Virus record (IMG/VR): IMGVR_UViG_3300043409_000605
Span: 1 to 31,738 of that record
DNA: 31,738 nucleotides
DNA from: a virus
Reading direction: 5' to 3' (one strand)
Below are positions 28,606 to 31,738 of the stretch, piece by piece (the stretch's first letter is position 1; every line of letters starts with the position of its first letter). Below the pieces are notes generated by a model. The model searched no databases and was not told where the DNA came from. It was given only the letters and a program-made list of their open reading frames with translations. The position numbers were made by a program, and so were the translations under genes.

Positions 28606-29814
28606 ATGGCAGAATCAATCGTAGGTGGTTTGTTTGGTTTAACTCCTGAGATGTATCAGCAGGATCAAAGGCAACGAGAGCGTGCTGAAGCATTGCGGTT
28701 TGCTCAACTAGAGCCTATTGATCGTGCCGCTTATGGGATGTATCAAGCCGGTCAGCAATTAGGTCGCGGAGTTGGGTCGTTGCTTGGTGTAGAAGATCCT
28801 CAGTTAAAGATGATTGCTCAACAGCAGCAGATTCTGCGAAATGTTGATTTTAGTAATCCTGAATCCATTGCCGAGGGCGCTAGGACTGCATCAGGCATGG
28901 GAAATGCTGCTTTTGCTGCAGCGTTAGCCAGAGAAGCGTCTACTCTTTCTGCTAAACAAGCTAGTACTTTAAAAGATATTGCAGCAGCCACAAGAGAAAA
29001 ACAAACTGCAATTCCAACGAATATTCAAGAAGCACAATATGTTGCTACTTTACGGAATAATCGTAATCAAATTGCAGCATTACCTGATTCTGAAGAAAAA
29101 ACTGCTGCATTATCTAATATTGATGCTCAACTTTCGCAGTTAGTAAAACCTGAAAAACCAGAGTCACGATCTGAATTACAAAAACTCTTGGATGAACTGG
29201 GTTCATTAGATCCTGTAAAAGACAAGCAAAGATACGATTCTCTGCAGGGAAGGATTACCATCCTTACTACTAGGGGACCGAAACAATCACTTAGCGTTAC
29301 TATGCCTGCTCAAGAAAAAGAATTTGAAAAAGAATTAGGTAAAGGTCAAGCTAAAGGAATTCTTGAAAGTAAGGAAATTGCCGAGACCTCATCAATTTCA
29401 TTGCAAACAATGTCTGAAGCAAAAAAAATACTTTCTCAGCCAATATTCACCGGCCCTACAGCCGACTTCCAGGCTCAATTCGGCTCTTTGTTGCAATCTG
29501 CTGGAGTTAAATTGGATACTGATTCTGTTGCCAATACTCAAGCATATGGCGCATTAATGGCAAAACAAACAGCAGCAATTATTAAATCATTTGGTGCTGG
29601 AACTGGATTATCTGATGGCGATCGAGAATATGCTTTAAAAGCTGCTGGCGGTAATGTAAGAATGGATAAAGATTCACTTAAAAGAATTATAGATATTAAT
29701 GAAAGAGCCGCAACAAATTCAATTATTTTGCATAACAAAAAAGTTAAGGGCATAAAAACAAATATTCCGCTAGAGGTTCAGCTTCCATCAACAGGCTGGC
29801 GTATAGTTAAATAG
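28606..29814 (+). CDS. Internal virion / ejection protein
   Basis: A 402-residue helical protein with AAGGA before ATG. It starts MAESIVGGLFGLTPEMYQQDQRQRERAEALRFAQLEPIDRAAYGMYQAGQQLGRGVGSLLG, a familiar N-terminus of podovirus internal virion proteins. The long middle is coiled-coil-like, and the C-terminal part has QTMSEAKKILSQPIFTGPTADFQAQFGSLLQ. The end contains a short ordered segment. It probably sits in the capsid and is ejected with DNA; no enzyme motif. Confidence 0.8.
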   Translation: MAESIVGGLFGLTPEMYQQDQRQRERAEALRFAQLEPIDRAAYGMYQAGQQLGRGVGSLLGVEDPQLKMIAQQQQILRNVDFSNPESIAEGARTASGMGNAAFAAALAREASTLSAKQASTLKDIAAATREKQTAIPTNIQEAQYVATLRNNRNQIAALPDSEEKTAALSNIDAQLSQLVKPEKPESRSELQKLLDELGSLDPVKDKQRYDSLQGRITILTTRGPKQSLSVTMPAQEKEFEKELGKGQAKGILESKEIAETSSISLQTMSEAKKILSQPIFTGPTADFQAQFGSLLQSAGVKLDTDSVANTQAYGALMAKQTAAIIKSFGAGTGLSDGDREYALKAAGGNVRMDKDSLKRIIDINERAATNSIILHNKKVKGIKTNIPLEVQLPSTGWRIVK

Positions 29815-29825
29815 GAATTAATAAA

Positions 29826-31738
29826 ATGGCAGAACAAGTTTATAGAGTACAAGATCCTCAAGGGAATGTTAGGGAAATTATTGGCCCTACTGGAGCTTCT
29901 GATGAAGAAATTATTTCAAATGCACGGGAATTATTTTCTTCTACAGAGGGCGGTGCCGTAACCGGCATTCAGAAACCACAAGCTCCTCAGCGTGAGGTTC
30001 CAATTGAAAAGTTTGGTGTTGATGTTGGTGGGGCAGGTGTTCTTGGCGCTGTTGGTGGAGTTGCTGCACCATATTTATTGAAAGGCGCTGGCGAGATATT
30101 GTCATCAATTCCATTTCCAGGAGCGCGTGTTACTGGCATGGGATTGAAATATGCAGGCGAGGCCGCCGGAAATGTACCCGCTAAAGCAAGAGCAAGTACT
30201 GGATTAATTGGCGGATTAATATCAGAGACTGCCGGTAAATTTGCAGAAGGATATGGCGCTGGCCCTGTAGCCGCCGAAGCAGTTAGATTTATTGCTGGCG
30301 GAGTTACCCCAGAGTTTGCAAGGCTTGCATATGTTGCATTAGGAAGAAGTGCAAGATTGCTTGTTGGCGCACAAGGACTTTCTGGTGGAATTCGCGCAGA
30401 TCAAATTGTTCCTGCTATTAATGCAGCGGCTTTAGAGCTTGAACAAAAAACCGGAAAGCCGTTAACAGATGAACAAAGGGCATATTTCTCATCTCTTTCT
30501 GCCGAGCTTACTGGAAGTAAAAAGCCCGGCGAAGCACTAGAGCAAATAGCTCCCGTTTTAACTAAAGGCGCTGAGAAAATAAAGGCTGATGCAAAATTAA
30601 GATCAGGCGATTTATATACGGAATCATTTAAGGCGTTAGATGGCGCAAACGAAGCTGCAAAAGCAGAGATAAATGATGCTATTAGTACAGCAAAAGGTGG
30701 CGTTAAAGGAAGATCTGATGCAATTTCATATTTGACATCATTAAAAAATAACATTGTTGATAAATCAAAAGAAGCATTAACTTCCATTGGTAATCCAAGA
30801 GATATTTCTGAAATTGGCTCTGATCTTCAAAATATATCTGTGGCAAGACAAACCGCAGAACGAACTGCCGCCGCAAATAAATACAATGAAACAAAAGTTC
30901 TTGTAGATAAATCTGTATCGGATAAAGAATCTGCTGGAGTATTTGTTAATTCTTTGCCTGAATATAAATCGTTGGTAAGTGATTTAAAGAAAAACACAAG
31001 GCCAGGGGTTAGGTCTAGTGATGTTTCTAATTCATTTCAACGGATTTTAGATAACATTAAAATTCCTACGGACAAAGATGGAAAGCCAACAGAAAAAGGT
31101 TCTTATGTATCGTTTCAGGCAATAGATGATGCTAGGCGTTTGTTAGGAGAAGTATTTAGAGGAAATCCGCCAGATGGTTATGCCGCTATAGACGCTGCTA
31201 CTGCTAGGGAATATTACGGAAAGCTCTCTAATATTCAAAAAATGTATGCAGGTGAAAAACAATCTGAGTTGCTCGATAACTATGCCTTATCAAAAGAGGG
31301 CTTAGAAGTTTTCAATTCACAATACGGCAGAAAGATTGCCGGTAGAGATCCTGGTGATTTAGATCAACTTAAATCTGATCCTGCATCTATACCATCATAT
31401 TTTTTTAAAAGTCCAAAGTCTTTTAATTCGTTAATTTCTTTGGTTGGTGAAAAAGAGTTTGCTTTATCTGCGGCCAAAGATTATGTGGCAAACGAAATTA
31501 GCTCTAAAACTACATCAAGACAAATAAATCTTTGGTTAACACAAAACAGAGATTTTATGTCTGCGGTTCCAGAAGTTAGAAACTCTGTAGTTCAATATCG
31601 TAATTCATTGGAAAAAACAGAAAAGACTCTTCTTAATCTGGATAACGGTATTAATACTTTGGCTCGACAGCAAACCGCATTGCCCGGTCAATTAGAAAGG
31701 GTTGCGGAACGTCGAGCAACAAAACTTGCTGCTGGCGG
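29826..31738 (+). CDS. Large internal virion protein, N-terminal part (continues at 1-614)
   Basis: Starts ATG 29826, 12 bases after the previous stop, with AGGAA upstream. The frame is open to the window end and continues at base 1 (see the 127-bp repeat), giving 799 residues in total. It starts MAEQVYRVQDPQGNVREIIGP, a short N-terminal segment common in large podovirus virion proteins. A hydrophobic, Gly/Ala-rich region follows at about 60-180 (GGAGVLGAVGGVAAPYLLKG and GLIGGLISETAGKFAEG), likely to insert into membranes. Helical coiled-coil regions follow (AKGGVKGRSDAISYLTSLKN, DDARRLLGEVF). This is the expected layout of a phage protein that helps DNA cross the host envelope. No lytic transglycosylase motif was noticed. 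Confidence 0.82.
   Translation, partial: MAEQVYRVQDPQGNVREIIGPTGASDEEIISNARELFSSTEGGAVTGIQKPQAPQREVPIEKFGVDVGGAGVLGAVGGVAAPYLLKGAGEILSSIPFPGARVTGMGLKYAGEAAGNVPAKARASTGLIGGLISETAGKFAEGYGAGPVAAEAVRFIAGGVTPEFARLAYVALGRSARLLVGAQGLSGGIRADQIVPAINAAALELEQKTGKPLTDEQRAYFSSLSAELTGSKKPGEALEQIAPVLTKGAEKIKADAKLRSGDLYTESFKALDGANEAAKAEINDAISTAKGGVKGRSDAISYLTSLKNNIVDKSKEALTSIGNPRDISEIGSDLQNISVARQTAERTAAANKYNETKVLVDKSVSDKESAGVFVNSLPEYKSLVSDLKKNTRPGVRSSDVSNSFQRILDNIKIPTDKDGKPTEKGSYVSFQAIDDARRLLGEVFRGNPPDGYAAIDAATAREYYGKLSNIQKMYAGEKQSELLDNYALSKEGLEVFNSQYGRKIAGRDPGDLDQLKSDPASIPSYFFKSPKSFNSLISLVGEKEFALSAAKDYVANEISSKTTSRQINLWLTQNRDFMSAVPEVRNSVVQYRNSLEKTEKTLLNLDNGINTLARQQTALPGQLERVAERRATKLAAG

Noticed and set aside
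1-31738. Integrase, repressor, attachment site or insertion sequence
   Set aside because: No recombinase or transposase motifs and no CI-like gene were recognised; small HTH proteins exist but nothing shows lysogeny.

Overview
The window looks like one complete, circularly assembled genome of a small tailed phage, most likely a podovirus-type virus of an aquatic Gram-negative bacterium. Bases 1-127 are identical to bases 31612-31738, so the contig closes on itself (unit length 31,611 bp) and the last gene (from 29826) continues at base 1 and ends at 614. The virion set fits a short-tailed phage: terminase, a large portal, a tail adaptor, a tail hub, fibres and three or four internal virion proteins. 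No tape measure, tail tube or sheath gene is seen. I see no integrase, no repressor and no DNA or RNA polymerase. Host assignment is inference only.

Layout, in transcription blocks. (1) A leftward early block runs from about 7378 down to 3676: small Zn-type proteins, an ERF annealing protein, a YqaJ/lambda-type exonuclease, a small protein with an SSB-like tail, a tRNA-Leu(UAA), coiled-coil proteins and a dCMP deaminase. (2) A gene-free control region (7379-7953) holds divergent promoters and a strikingly structured stretch that looks like one or two non-coding RNAs. (3) A rightward early block runs from 7954 to 12257: an O-like replication domain, a cytosine-C5 methyltransferase with a second long gene fully nested in another frame, NinG, a DUF6378 protein and many tiny Zn-finger or helix-turn-helix proteins. 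(4) A short leftward block runs from 13808 to 12547: a GP88-type protein, two conserved-looking small proteins and two membrane micropeptides, ending at a strong leftward terminator. (5) A rightward late block runs from 14108 through the circle junction to 3728: small and large terminase, portal, collagen-like fibre, scaffold, capsid, decoration-type proteins, tail adaptor, tail hub, second fibre, fibre chaperone, internal virion proteins, then lysis genes (secreted Cys-rich protein, membrane proteins, GH24 lysozyme), a SprT-like metalloprotein and a metallophosphoesterase.

Genes are packed tightly. Stop and start codons overlap again and again (ATGA, also GTGA, TTGA, TAATG and perhaps ATAG), so translational coupling is the rule. 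That pattern was used here to fix starts and to find about ten genes under 60 codons.

The most unusual items are the complete overprinting of the methyltransferase gene by a 348-residue second protein, the pseudoknotted RNA candidate in the control region, the likely ATA start at 10083, and an orphan C-terminal coding fragment behind the fibre chaperone.
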